The notes under the pieces: model-generated | Databases searched by the model: none | Told to the model about the DNA's origin: nothing | The model's input: the letters and a program-made list of their open reading frames with translations, nothing else | From: Bacteroidota bacterium | GTDB lineage: Bacteria > Bacteroidota > Bacteroidia > UKL13-3 | Direction of reading: 5' to 3' | NCBI GenBank assembly: GCA_018883485.1 | Contig: VEQB01000007.1 | Span: forward strand, 1-19,985 | Length of the DNA stretch: 19,985 nt | Translations under genes and position numbers: made by a program | Part shown: positions 1-9,500 of the stretch, piece by piece | Position numbering within the stretch: position 1 is the first letter of the stretch | Layout of the letters: every line of letters begins with the position of its first letter

Positions 1-894
1 CTTCTGTATAGTATCCGATTTGTTTAACCTAAATCCGAATATGCAATACGTGTTCCTTCCATCTGTAATTGTATTTATAGTTTTAAAATCCCAAAATGTG
101 GTATCGGCATGTGGGTGCAAGAACAAGTTTCTCAAAGGTTCTTTTACCCCTAAAAGGTTTCCTACAGAGTTAAATTTAGCCAAAACATACTTGGAGTTTA
201 CTAAATATACACTTTTTTGATTGTTAGTATTGGTTACAGATAAGGTATCAAAAGCAAAAGTAGAATCTCTTGAATTATTGGGGAAGAAAACAGTTATTTC
301 ATCTGAATTATTTATGCAGAAACGGTCAAAAAAAACATAGCCATTATGTGGCTTAGGATTTTCGCGTGCAATAACGTTCGTCCAAATAAATTGACCTGTG
401 GTGTTAATTTTACATAATAATAAAGCTGAATTTGAAATGGCTTGGCTAGTTTTATGCTTAGGCGGTGTTATTGTTTTATAAAATACACCTTTTCCATCTA
501 CTAAGTTTATTGAATCTCTTTGACCAATATAACAAGCTAAAATAACTTCATTTGTTGAGGTAAATTTTATATCAAAAATGGAAATAGATCCAACAGAACC
601 ACCAAAATCGAGAAAATTTATATGATATAGGTATTTTCCTCTGCTATCAAATTTGATAATTGCAAAATTAAAGCCAAAGGATCCTTTAGGAATAACAATA
701 GGGTAACCACTACTATCAATTTTAAAATCATCTACATACCATATGATTTGGTATCTGTTACCCACTTTATCAATATGGCATTGTGGAGAAACTTGTGTTC
801 CACTATCACCATAAACCCATCCATCTTTCACGTTTTGGGCTTGTTGCTTATTAACTAAGCAAAATAAACATAAAATGATAAATAGGTATTTCAT
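1..894 (-). CDS. Exported SBBP-like repeat protein, 3' end outside the window
   Basis: The frame is open for 298 codons from the ATG at 894-892 to the window edge, so the C-terminus is missing. Residues 1-20 (MKYLFIILCLFCLVNKQQAQ) form a Sec signal peptide. Three beta-rich segments repeat a pattern of hydrophobic-K-F/I-[DN]-x-x-G-x-[LI]: about residues 78-90 (IIKFDSRGKYLY), 158-171 (LLCKINTTGQFIW) and 236-249 (VLAKFNSVGNLLG). This resembles SBBP-type beta-propeller repeats of Bacteroidota surface proteins. In this phylum such proteins usually end in a T9SS sorting domain, but that part cannot be seen here. The start lies 54 nt after the stop of the upstream T9SS cargo gene, with a perfect hairpin between, so the two are probably co-transcribed or only partly insulated. 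The substrate or partner is unknown. The coding assignment is firm; the repeat assignment is an inference from spacing. Confidence 0.8.
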   Translation of the reverse strand, partial: MKYLFIILCLFCLVNKQQAQNVKDGWVYGDSGTQVSPQCHIDKVGNRYQIIWYVDDFKIDSSGYPIVIPKGSFGFNFAIIKFDSRGKYLYHINFLDFGGSVGSISIFDIKFTSTNEVILACYIGQRDSINLVDGKGVFYKTITPPKHKTSQAISNSALLLCKINTTGQFIWTNVIARENPKPHNGYVFFDRFCINNSDEITVFFPNNSRDSTFAFDTLSVTNTNNQKSVYLVNSKYVLAKFNSVGNLLGVKEPLRNLFLHPHADTTFWDFKTINTITDGRNTYCIFGFRLNKSDTIQK

Positions 895-913
895 AAAACT
901 ACTAAAATTTGAA

Positions 914-939
914 TAAGAAGGGGCATTAGCCCCTTCTTA
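914..939 (-). terminator. Perfect 11-bp hairpin between two co-directional genes
   Basis: Bases 914-924 (TAAGAAGGGGC) are exactly complementary to 929-939 (GCCCCTTCTTA), with a 4-nt loop (ATTA). The stem is GC-rich at the loop side. Read on the minus strand it lies 10 nt after the stop at 951-949 and is followed by TTCAAATTTT, only a loose T-tract. It fits an intrinsic terminator for the 2055-949 gene. However, it ends 19 nt before the next ATG (894), leaving almost no room for a separate promoter, so partial termination or an mRNA-stabilising intercistronic hairpin is equally possible. Confidence 0.65.
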
Positions 940-948
940 CTTTACTAA

Positions 949-2055
949 TTATTGTTTTACAACTTTCAACGATTTTACAATATTATTTTCAAAATGTAAC
1001 TGAATAAAATAAATACCATCTTTAAGTTCAGAAGTATTTAATTCTCCATTTTCAAGTTTGCTTGTATTCAATACCTTTTTACCCTTCATGTCGTAAACAA
1101 CTACTTTTAAAATAGGTTTATTACTTGATATTTGAATGAAATTATTAAATGGTATTGGGCTTGCGGTTAGTTTTATGTTTTCTTCTTGTAGACTAAGGTC
1201 TGTTTTAACCGAAGTAAGTGGGCTTGGAGGAGGAGGAGCTACGAAACGAGGGCAATGAGGTTGGCAAGGTTCCTGAGAAACAACAGTACCTGTAGAGGTG
1301 CTTCCATCAGGCAATTGGGCTTCTAGCTTATTTGGAAAGCTGTTATAGTCGGGCAAGGGAAGGCTTGCACAATCAGCTGCGTCGCTATCATAAGAAATAG
1401 GAAGCCATTTCCAAGTGGTTTCTCCGTTACTAGTTGTGATTAACCGCCAATTATAGGTTACTTTGCAGCATGCATCATCGCAAGGGATCCAAATGGCTAC
1501 AGTTGAACCTGTTGGAATTCTAAAAATTTGAGATTGCCCTAAATCATCGGGAGCTCCAACAATAAATGCACCAGCCGGATAACTTAATTTAACTAATGAA
1601 TTACAAGAGCCTTTATAGTAAATTTCATAATTGCCCTGTGCCGGAATACCCACTTGCCCAAGCAATATGACTATAGCATCTTTTGCTGCTTGTTCTAAAT
1701 CTAATGTAGACATTGGGTCGGGATAATTGCAAGGAAGATTTGTTGCAAATCCACTTATCGTGTTGCGACTATCAACCACAACATAGTTGTCAATAATTAT
1801 TGAAGAAACACCATTGCAGGTTCTTATTCTATAAGCAATCGTTACAAAAACTGCTGGTCCGGTTTCTGGAATGCTAGAATTTGTTTGGGTGCACAGTGTG
1901 ATTGTTTGCCACATAAGAGGCCCAGGTGGGCAAGGGTCATCGCATAAAGATTGGGCTTTGGTCTTTCCAAGACTAAAAAACATGAAGCCAATTAAGGCTA
2001 AAGCTAACAGAATCCTTGATCCTGTAAGGGTGGGGGGGTAGATTAATTGTGCCAT
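949..2055 (-). CDS. Secreted Cys-rich protein with T9SS type A sorting domain
   Basis: 368 aa from the ATG at 2055. An in-frame TTG at 2097 would add 14 residues, but it sits inside a -7-like promoter box and would put a non-signal extension before the signal peptide, so I prefer the ATG. Residues 1-35 form a signal peptide (hydrophobic core LLALALIGFMFF, cleavage near KAQ-S). The body (about 36-268) has many cysteines, including CDDPCPPG, CDDACC and CQPHCP, and I recognise no enzyme family. A proline linker (APPPPSP, about 273-279) precedes a C-terminal domain of about 75 residues with SPIPFNN, VVVYDMKGKKV and LKDGIYFIQL, ending KSLKVVKQ, which is the T9SS type A sorting pattern. It is predicted to cross the outer membrane and stay attached or be released. 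A C7 run encodes codons 6-8. Function unknown. Confidence 0.88.
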   Translation of the reverse strand: MAQLIYPPTLTGSRILLALALIGFMFFSLGKTKAQSLCDDPCPPGPLMWQTITLCTQTNSSIPETGPAVFVTIAYRIRTCNGVSSIIIDNYVVVDSRNTISGFATNLPCNYPDPMSTLDLEQAAKDAIVILLGQVGIPAQGNYEIYYKGSCNSLVKLSYPAGAFIVGAPDDLGQSQIFRIPTGSTVAIWIPCDDACCKVTYNWRLITTSNGETTWKWLPISYDSDAADCASLPLPDYNSFPNKLEAQLPDGSTSTGTVVSQEPCQPHCPRFVAPPPPSPLTSVKTDLSLQEENIKLTASPIPFNNFIQISSNKPILKVVVYDMKGKKVLNTSKLENGELNTSELKDGIYFIQLHFENNIVKSLKVVKQ

Positions 2056-2094
2056 AATTATTAATTTATGAATTACGAAGCTAATAATTAAGAA

Positions 2095-2121
2095 CAATAA
2101 TAGAAATCATTTTTCTGTCAA
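2095..2121 (-). promoter_or_regulatory. Candidate promoter of the 2055-949 gene
   Basis: On the minus strand TATTATTG (2102-2095) is one base off the Bacteroidota -7 consensus TAnnTTTG, and TTGAC starts at 2121, giving a -33-like element. The spacing of about 16 nt is shorter than the usual 19-20, so support is modest. It would place the 5' end roughly 30-40 nt before the ATG at 2055. Confidence 0.3.
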
Positions 2122-2175
2122 TTTAAACTTAAAAAAAACACCGAAAATCCGCAAATCAAATACTACCCCTCACCC

Positions 2176-5100
2176 CTACTCCTTCACAAAATTCTTAGTA
2201 TAAACCTTGCCGCCAGCTTGTAATTTAACAATATAAACCCCCGGATTTAAGTCTTGCAAATGGAGTTCGTAAGTTTGTCCGTTATACTTTGTTTGTTCTT
2301 GTATTACAGCTTGACCCAATACATTATACAAAGCAACTTCAATTGGTGCATTGGCTGCAAGGCCTGTTAATTGTAGCGTTACCATGTTAGTAGCAGGATT
2401 TGGATAAAGTTTTAACTCGTTTTTAGTAACTTGAGCTATTCCTGTTGCCACCAAATTTACTGCTAAACTTTGCTGCACCCCTTTACAACCATTGCTGGCA
2501 TTCTCTTGCACATTAACATTGGCCAAACTGCCATTTCCAAAACGAATTAATACAGAAGGGGTAGCAGATCCAGTTTCTATACTTCCACCACTTAAGGTCC
2601 AATTAAAAACAGAACCCGTCATTCCAGGTATAACACTAAATCTTGCGGTATCTCCTTTAACGGCATAGTTCATTCCACTAATAGCAGAAGTATTTGGGCG
2701 AGGCAACATACTTATGCTTAAAGCATCCGAAGTATTGGTGCAACCTTTATCACTTACTACCACTTTAAAATTACCTGCATTGCCATAATTTAAAACCCTT
2801 CCTAAAGCACCTGTTATTGCTGTATCATTCACATACCATTGATTTCCGCTTAAGGCACTAGAAGTTAAGTTAAACGAACCTCCTTGGCAAAACTGTGTGC
2901 CAGTTAAGTCTTTGGTAACAGTAGGTTTAGCAGGTGTTGTACCCGCTTGTAAATTTAATTCAACACTCTTTGCCCAGCAACCATTTGCTCCGCGCAACCT
3001 CACAAAATACAAGGCCTCGTCTTTTGTAGTAAAGCTGGTTTGAACCAAGTTCATATTCTGTTGATTTCTGAACCAAACAAAGCTACTTGTAGCGTCGGTG
3101 CTTAACACCGTGCTATCACCATCGCAAATAGCTGCTCCTTTGGTAGAAGTTAAACTTGGTGGTGTTGGGGATGGTAAAACATTAATATAGCCTACACGTG
3201 TAATACTATCTGCACCTGCGGCATTTTTTACTGTTAAGCTTATGGTTTTAGCACCAGCGCTAGTAAATTTAACATGCGGACTTCTTATCGTGTACATCAT
3301 CGTATCGGCATCACTTACCATCCATTTCCACTCTTGCGGATTGTTTAACGAGGAATCTAACAACTGTACTTCATCGCCTACACAAACAGTAGGCGTTAGG
3401 GTGTATAAACCCGCCTTTGGAGCCAAAGATGTACCTGTAATTTTTATATTATCTAAGTACATATTATTAGCCCCTAAATTACTTATTTGTTCAAATCTAA
3501 TGCGCACGTTAGGATTTCCAATATAGGGAGTTAAATCATAAGAATAACATGGCGCTCCAACAGCACCACCGCACCAATCTTCTGCTTTATTAGGAATAAA
3601 TGCATTAACAGAAGCAAAAGTATTATCTGGCGCTGTGGCAAAATTACCCGTTCCATTCTCACCGTAAGCGCCCAAACGGGTGTAACTCTGACCACAATTG
3701 GTGCTTATGGCCACTATCAATGAATCGGAAGCGGTATTATCGTAACGGGTATATGCATGTTGGAACTGCAAGGTTGCTGTGCTTAATCCTCTTAAATCTA
3801 ACACTGGACTCACCAATCTATCGAAATAAAATTCAGTGGTTACATCATAATTATTGATACCCAAAGCGGTGTTACCCGGGGTGGTACCGCCAACTGTAAC
3901 TAATCGCCAAGTGCTATCATTATTTAAGTTTTGTATTTGCCATAAACTACGTGTTGTAGAATTGGCTTCAAATGTTTCTTCTAAAGGTAAACTAATACCT
4001 CCTACATTTATATAATCAGTGAAATACAAAGAATCAAATCCATTGGGCGAACTTATTCTTAGTGCTACTGGATAATAGCCTGGCACCGCATAAGACACTG
4101 ATGGATTATTAGCCGATGTTGTGGCTGGCGTGCCTCCTGGGAAATACCACATAATGCTGCTTGCACCAACAGATTGATTTGTAAAACTTACATTCTGATT
4201 GGTACAAACTGTTCTGGTATTAACTGCAAATGCAGCTGTTGGCTTTGGTGTTATACCAGATATAACAAGAGCATAATTTTGTGACCCAGCAGATAAGGTA
4301 CCCTTATGCGAAATGGTAATAGTGTAAACTCCTGGAGTTGGAGTAGCAATATGAACTAACTCTACATTATCTGTATTGTTATCGCCTGTGGTGGCTGGGC
4401 TTGCAGGAGAAGCAGGGTTTAATACATAAGGATTAAAAGTTGCATTGTCTGCAGATCTTCTTACCCTAATATCTAAATCATTTACCAAACGCTTAGTAGT
4501 ATTGTCTAAGGCAGGTGAAAAGGGAGTTGCTGCTACGTCTGTCCAACAAATGCTAGCGCGTAATGGCGCTGTTCCATCTGTATAAAGAGAATAAGTATAA
4601 GTACCACTATTGGCTAAACTTAATTGTAATATTTTATTTTTTAAGGTATCAGCAATAACTTTAGTTGCTTTGTCTGTATTCATTAAGCCCCAGCCAAAAG
4701 TATAATCTGGACCAGCACTTGCTCCTGCCTCATCTGCTGTATGAATGAGCAAACCTTTTAACGTTGAAGAACGCATAAAAGAGCCTCTTAAATTGTTATA
4801 ATGCTGTTGCACCAATAAGGCAGAACCACTTGCATTTGGCGTTGCCATAGAGGTGCCATTCATAGATTCATAACCAGTATTAGAAGTAGAATTACAAGAA
4901 AATACACCAACACCGTTAGCCACTAAATCTGGCTTAATTCTTCCATCATCTGTTGGGCCCCAACCGCTAAATGAACTCATTACCACTTGTGAGGCATTGC
5001 TATAACCAGTAGTAATTTTGTTAACAGCCCCAATAGTAATGGTATTTTTAGCATTGGCTTGGCCGCCACTTATACAATCATAAGGACCCGTAACAGTAGG

Positions 5101-5988
5101 TCTATTTGGATCAGAACTGCTCATATTTACCCAGCCTCCACTGCCATTTCTAACGGCAAAGGTAGAAGGGTAAGGACTTGGCGCGCCTCTATCATTTCCT
5201 GCTGCCACAAACATGGCATAATTAGGATACGTATTGGCTATTTGATCCCAAGTTTGACAAATATTATCATAGTATCCAAACTTATAATCTTCTTGTGCAT
5301 TTACATTTGGGTCGGCCCAATTCTCCCAACGGTTTAAAGATGAATTATAATTCCAGCCACTAATTTGACTGTAAGAATGGTTAGAAACTAACATGCCTGC
5401 CGCAGCGGCAGTTGCCATTTCACTAACATCACTGTTCCAATCGTAACATTTAATTGGGGCCTGGTAAGCCATTCCTTTTGCATTGGCATTTACACCACCT
5501 GCTACCATAGTTCCAGCAACGTGAGTGGCATGGTCGCTTAAAGTAGAGGCACCATCTGTTTGCACAGCCCTGCTTTGAAACTCTTGGTGCGATACCCTAA
5601 CGGCACCACCATCCCAAACACCGATGCGGTTGGTCATACCTTGACCCGTGAGGTTCAACCCAGAGCCACCACCTGGCCATACTTTATTGGTGCTAATTGT
5701 TCTAGCAGCATCTATATTGTTGGTTGTTTCATTGTAAATAGGCATGCCTGTTTCGCTTAGGCTCACAAACTCAATTATTCTTCCATTGGCTTCCACTTGC
5801 CTCACAGGATAATTAATGGTTTTTGCTTTCTCTGCTACCTGCTTTTTGTTTATCTCTTCATTGTTCTTTAAAATAAGTTGAAGCTCATTGCTATTCTTAG
5901 CATCTTGTGGGCTCTGCCTTTTTTGAGTTTGCGCAAAAGTACCAAGGCTTAAAGCCAATAAAATAGTTGTAATAAATAGGTTTCTCAT
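2176..5988 (-). CDS. Secreted subtilisin-family (S8) serine protease with PKD domains and T9SS tail
   Basis: 1270 aa. A signal peptide (1-19, cleavage after TFA-Q) and a propeptide-like region to about 105 precede an S8 peptidase domain (about 110-445). The catalytic Asp is D126 (IGVWDGG), His is H153 (SDHATHVAGT), the oxyanion Asn is N265 (VAAGND) and Ser is S380 (NGTSMATP), so the triad is complete. Then come a P-domain-like beta-sandwich (about 455-578), a PKD domain (582-662), a choice-of-anchor-J or MAM-like jelly roll (about 665-853), a second PKD-like domain (about 858-938), Ig-like modules (about 940-1185), and a T9SS type A sorting domain (about 1190-1270; LKLYPNPA, GVYIVKL, KNFVKE). 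It should be an extracellular endopeptidase delivered by T9SS. It lies 9 nt downstream of a small lipoprotein gene, so the two form an operon. Substrate specificity cannot be read from the sequence. Confidence 0.96.
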   Translation of the reverse strand: MRNLFITTILLALSLGTFAQTQKRQSPQDAKNSNELQLILKNNEEINKKQVAEKAKTINYPVRQVEANGRIIEFVSLSETGMPIYNETTNNIDAARTISTNKVWPGGGSGLNLTGQGMTNRIGVWDGGAVRVSHQEFQSRAVQTDGASTLSDHATHVAGTMVAGGVNANAKGMAYQAPIKCYDWNSDVSEMATAAAAGMLVSNHSYSQISGWNYNSSLNRWENWADPNVNAQEDYKFGYYDNICQTWDQIANTYPNYAMFVAAGNDRGAPSPYPSTFAVRNGSGGWVNMSSSDPNRPTVTGPYDCISGGQANAKNTITIGAVNKITTGYSNASQVVMSSFSGWGPTDDGRIKPDLVANGVGVFSCNSTSNTGYESMNGTSMATPNASGSALLVQQHYNNLRGSFMRSSTLKGLLIHTADEAGASAGPDYTFGWGLMNTDKATKVIADTLKNKILQLSLANSGTYTYSLYTDGTAPLRASICWTDVAATPFSPALDNTTKRLVNDLDIRVRRSADNATFNPYVLNPASPASPATTGDNNTDNVELVHIATPTPGVYTITISHKGTLSAGSQNYALVISGITPKPTAAFAVNTRTVCTNQNVSFTNQSVGASSIMWYFPGGTPATTSANNPSVSYAVPGYYPVALRISSPNGFDSLYFTDYINVGGISLPLEETFEANSTTRSLWQIQNLNNDSTWRLVTVGGTTPGNTALGINNYDVTTEFYFDRLVSPVLDLRGLSTATLQFQHAYTRYDNTASDSLIVAISTNCGQSYTRLGAYGENGTGNFATAPDNTFASVNAFIPNKAEDWCGGAVGAPCYSYDLTPYIGNPNVRIRFEQISNLGANNMYLDNIKITGTSLAPKAGLYTLTPTVCVGDEVQLLDSSLNNPQEWKWMVSDADTMMYTIRSPHVKFTSAGAKTISLTVKNAAGADSITRVGYINVLPSPTPPSLTSTKGAAICDGDSTVLSTDATSSFVWFRNQQNMNLVQTSFTTKDEALYFVRLRGANGCWAKSVELNLQAGTTPAKPTVTKDLTGTQFCQGGSFNLTSSALSGNQWYVNDTAITGALGRVLNYGNAGNFKVVVSDKGCTNTSDALSISMLPRPNTSAISGMNYAVKGDTARFSVIPGMTGSVFNWTLSGGSIETGSATPSVLIRFGNGSLANVNVQENASNGCKGVQQSLAVNLVATGIAQVTKNELKLYPNPATNMVTLQLTGLAANAPIEVALYNVLGQAVIQEQTKYNGQTYELHLQDLNPGVYIVKLQAGGKVYTKNFVKE

Positions 5989-5997
5989 GTATGTAGT

Positions 5998-6459
5998 TTA
6001 GTTCGTTTTTAATTCTTGTGAATGATTAACAGTTCCTTTGAGGCGGGCAAAAACTTTTACCTTTTCTTTACCATTAAATAAATCTCCAGTAAATATTAAT
6101 TCATAGCCACCATTGCTTAAACACTTAACCGTAACTTTTGGTTTACTAGTACTGGTTAATTTAAATGTTTTGTTCATTCTATTGTCAATCAGGGCTATAT
6201 CATAAGTTCCTGCGGCTAAATTTTTACCGCATTTAATGGCCTTTACAGGAATAGCCGTAATTTCGAAAAGGTAACCGTTGCTGGCAACCAACGCAGCATT
6301 TAATCTGCCATTTACAACATCAAAATTGCTTTTTTGATGGTACTCAAACTTGCGTATTAGTCTACCGCTGCCTGTCCTAATATCTACTGATTCTTGCTGT
6401 GCCTTACAAGAGCCTAAAAACCCAGTAAGAAACAGCAATACATATAAAATTTTTTTCAT
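5998..6459 (-). CDS. Small lipoprotein upstream of the S8 protease
   Basis: 153 aa. MKKILYVLLFLTGFLGSC is a lipoprotein signal peptide with a lipobox (LGSC), so Cys18 would be lipidated. The mature part is beta-rich with no motif I recognise; cysteines lie at about residues 77 and 113. The stop is 9 nt from the ATG of the S8 protease and no promoter lies between, so the two are almost certainly one transcript. A TAnnTTTG box at 6500-6493 lies 33 nt before the ATG. A role as a periplasmic or surface partner, such as protecting the cell from or holding the protease, is an inference from context only. Confidence 0.88.
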   Translation of the reverse strand: MKKILYVLLFLTGFLGSCKAQQESVDIRTGSGRLIRKFEYHQKSNFDVVNGRLNAALVASNGYLFEITAIPVKAIKCGKNLAAGTYDIALIDNRMNKTFKLTSTSKPKVTVKCLSNGGYELIFTGDLFNGKEKVKVFARLKGTVNHSQELKTN

Positions 6460-6492
6460 GGTATGAACCTAAACAATTATTAAGCCTAAATT

Positions 6493-6500
6493 CAAAAGTA
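6493..6500 (-). promoter_or_regulatory. Bacteroidota -7 box for the lipoprotein/S8 protease operon
   Basis: On the minus strand 6500-6493 reads TACTTTTG, an exact match to the Bacteroidota -7 consensus TAnnTTTG. It sits 33 nt upstream of the ATG at 6459, giving a leader of about 25 nt. I see no clear -33 TTTG element at the expected distance. Confidence 0.5.
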
Positions 6501-6558
6501 AGGTAATTTTTTAAAAATGTTGGAATGGGTAGGAAATGCTGTTGGCCTTTAGCTGTAA

Positions 6559-9500
6559 CTATCGCTGCACCACAATTTTACCTCTGGCTGAACCAAGCGC
6601 ACTTTGAAGCGTATAGAAATACAAGCCGTTGGCGAAGGTTTGGGAGGGGATGGTAAGAAGGCGACTGGCTTCTGGCATCTGGCCGCTGGCACTTTTTAAT
6701 TCTGTTTGCCATACCAATTTTCCTTGCGCATCGGTGATGAGTAGGTTTGCATTTTCGCTTATTGTGTATTGTAAGGTGGTACTACCTTCCGTTGGATTAG
6801 GATAAACAAATGCTTCAATTTCGCCTCCTCCTGCTCTTTCTCTTTCTCTTTCTCTTTCTTTACTCCATATCCTCCTCCCGCCTCCCCAATGCGCACTGTC
6901 AATATAAACCGTATCGCACCAAGTGTAGCTGCCACAATCATTGGTGGCAGTAAGGCATACCCTAAACAGTGTATCAAATGCTGGGAAAGTATGGTATGGG
7001 TGTACTTGGTTGCTTGTGGCACTGCCATCGCCAAAGTTCCAACTGTAGCGGTTTGAACCGTCTGTAGGTTCGGTATAGTTTTCAAATACCACTGTGCTAT
7101 CAAATTGTAATTGTACCGCAAAGGCAACTGTGGGTATGGTATCTACATACACTATGGTTTCGTCTATCTCTGCATATTCTGGCGTAATTACTTGTTGTAT
7201 ATATGTGGTAGTTCTGGTAGGTTCATCTATAGCAATTGCACTTTCTTGTAAACTGCCATTAAAACTGGTATCGGCCCCTGTAATTTTTATCCAACTCATG
7301 CTTATGGTATTAAGTTGGGAGGCAATAAAATTATCATATAAATTAAAGAAAGTGCTTAAGTGCCCATTATAACTGGCATAATTACCCGTGTTGGTATAGT
7401 TGTCCTTTAAAGTATTGTTTTGATTAATATAATACACAAAGCTATCCAAAGCATAAAGCATGGGATCTGTAAACTCGGTTAGCTGCTCAAAGTAATTGAT
7501 AAACCAAGGCTGCCTTATGGTTTGTTCTCTATTTAAGTCTTCTGCAAAATCTGTGTACAAGTTACTTGCCCCTATGGCCCAAGTTTTAAAGTCGGTGTGC
7601 TGCATAAATAAACTTAGGTGTTTAAAGTATTCGGCATTGGAGGCCGTATAGGTATAAAACCAATTGTCTCTAAAATCTGAACCTCCCTTGTAATACAGAT
7701 AGCCTAAGAAAACAGAAAGGTCGTAGCCATTACCTATTACAACTTTACTACCTGTATAACAAACGGTATCTTCTAAACCAGCATTGGCAACTCTGTTGTA
7801 TTTTATAAAGGCAGTATCGTAAGCTACGCAACTACCTTGGTAGACTGCAAGAACGTAGCTAATACTATCTCCCGGGGTACTAATTACCACCAAGGTATCT
7901 GTTCTGTTTAACCAAGTTGGCGGACTCCAACTAAAACTATCTGCACTGTTTACATACCCATGCAATTGCACCGTTCTAGCGCCATGCACTGGGTTGGCGT
8001 AAACTGTTGGGCGTTCAAAATTAATATAAGCACCAAATGGAATTGCAACGGTATCGTTAAAATCAATGCTGCCACAATTATTTTGGAGGCTTAATGTAAT
8101 GAGATATTTTCTGCCTCCTTTAAAATAAACAGTAGGAAATGCAATTGTATCTGGTATTATTCCAACAGTATCTAAATAATATAATGGAGGCTTATCCATA
8201 TATTTTAGATTCCCCAATAGATGATTAGTTGACGTATCAATCTCATTGACTTCAACAGAATAATAACCATTAAAATTTGTTTGAACATAAAGTTTTACAG
8301 CATCCCAGCCAGCGCAGCTTGAATCCACAACACTTACAGTTGCAGTTGGAGCCGATGTTTGATGAACAAAAAATAAGGTATCTATTTGTTCTTCGCAATC
8401 GCTTTCTAATTTAAAACTTACTCTATGCGTTGTATTTGTTTTAAAATAATAAATAAACCAATCTGGCGTAACCCGTGGTGAAATACACCCTGGGTCTGAA
8501 AAACTAGAATCATAACTCATGGTATCTACCAAACAGGTATCTACCCATTGCCAATTTCCATTCCCATCAGACAAAAACAGGCTATCCATTCTGCATACCT
8601 CAAACCAAAACTTTTTGTCGTTGAGGATTCTTCGTAAATCTACTATGAGTGGTTCTCCCGGGCACAAGGTATCATTATTTAGTTTTATGTTTGTCTTTGC
8701 TGGTAAAAAGTTTGCAAAACCATAATCATTATTTGCTACCACAGGATTCATTTTATCTTTTAACTCGCAAAAGGCAATTGGTGAGGGATTTAAAGGATTG
8801 GTTAAAATGGTATCATCAGCTAGTAAGGATAAAATGATACTATTTACACCTGCATAGGCGCTTTGATAAGCGGGTTTTAAGCTTATGATAAAATCATGCT
8901 TGTCTATAGTATCTCCTATTGTTTTAGCGAAACTAATTTTAGCCCCCTTTTGTATATAAACATAAGAACCTGGTTCTGCTAAAATTTGGCCTTTACCACC
9001 GCAGTAGCCGCCCCCAATAACCAACACTGCACTATCCTTAACTACTAATGTTCCGCCTGTTTTAATTATAAGGGCAGCATTGTTGCCTACTTTTGTAAAA
9101 CTTCCAGAATCCAAAACCAATGCCGAACCATCTGAAACAATAATCCCAGGTAATGGACTTACTTTAAATTGCTGGGTGGGATTATCGCAAGTTCTAATGG
9201 TTTCTGTTTCTCCACAGCTGCCTATTAATAATAAACTATCCCTGTTTCTTAAGTATTTATTGCAACTAATTTCCATTTTAGAGCCGTTAGAGATTTCTAA
9301 AAATCCACTAGGCTGAACAATATCCAATTTATGACTTAAATTTTGGAATGAGGCATCTTTATGGCGGAAAATTGAATCCACTTTATCTTGCGTGGGAGGG
9401 TAAAAACAGCTTGCTAAACAAGGGTCTGATGGCTCTATAATAAACTCTATGCTGGTGTCTGGTAAATTAATGGTTAAATGAAAAGAATCTTGTGAAGTGC

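Noticed and set aside
2056..2097. Longer start (TTG at 2097) for the 2055-949 gene
   Set aside because: It adds 14 residues before a good signal peptide and overlaps a -7-like promoter box; the ATG at 2055 is better.
3242..3526. Plus-strand ORF of 94 codons, and similar ones at 5059, 7094, 9080 and 9905
   Set aside because: They lie antisense within strong minus-strand genes with recognisable domains, have no export or family features of their own and no promoter; they are shadows.
6759..7127. Minus-strand ORF of 122 codons with a KEKEKEK repeat
   Set aside because: It is another frame of the same coding region; the repeat is the Glu-Arg microsatellite read in a shifted frame.
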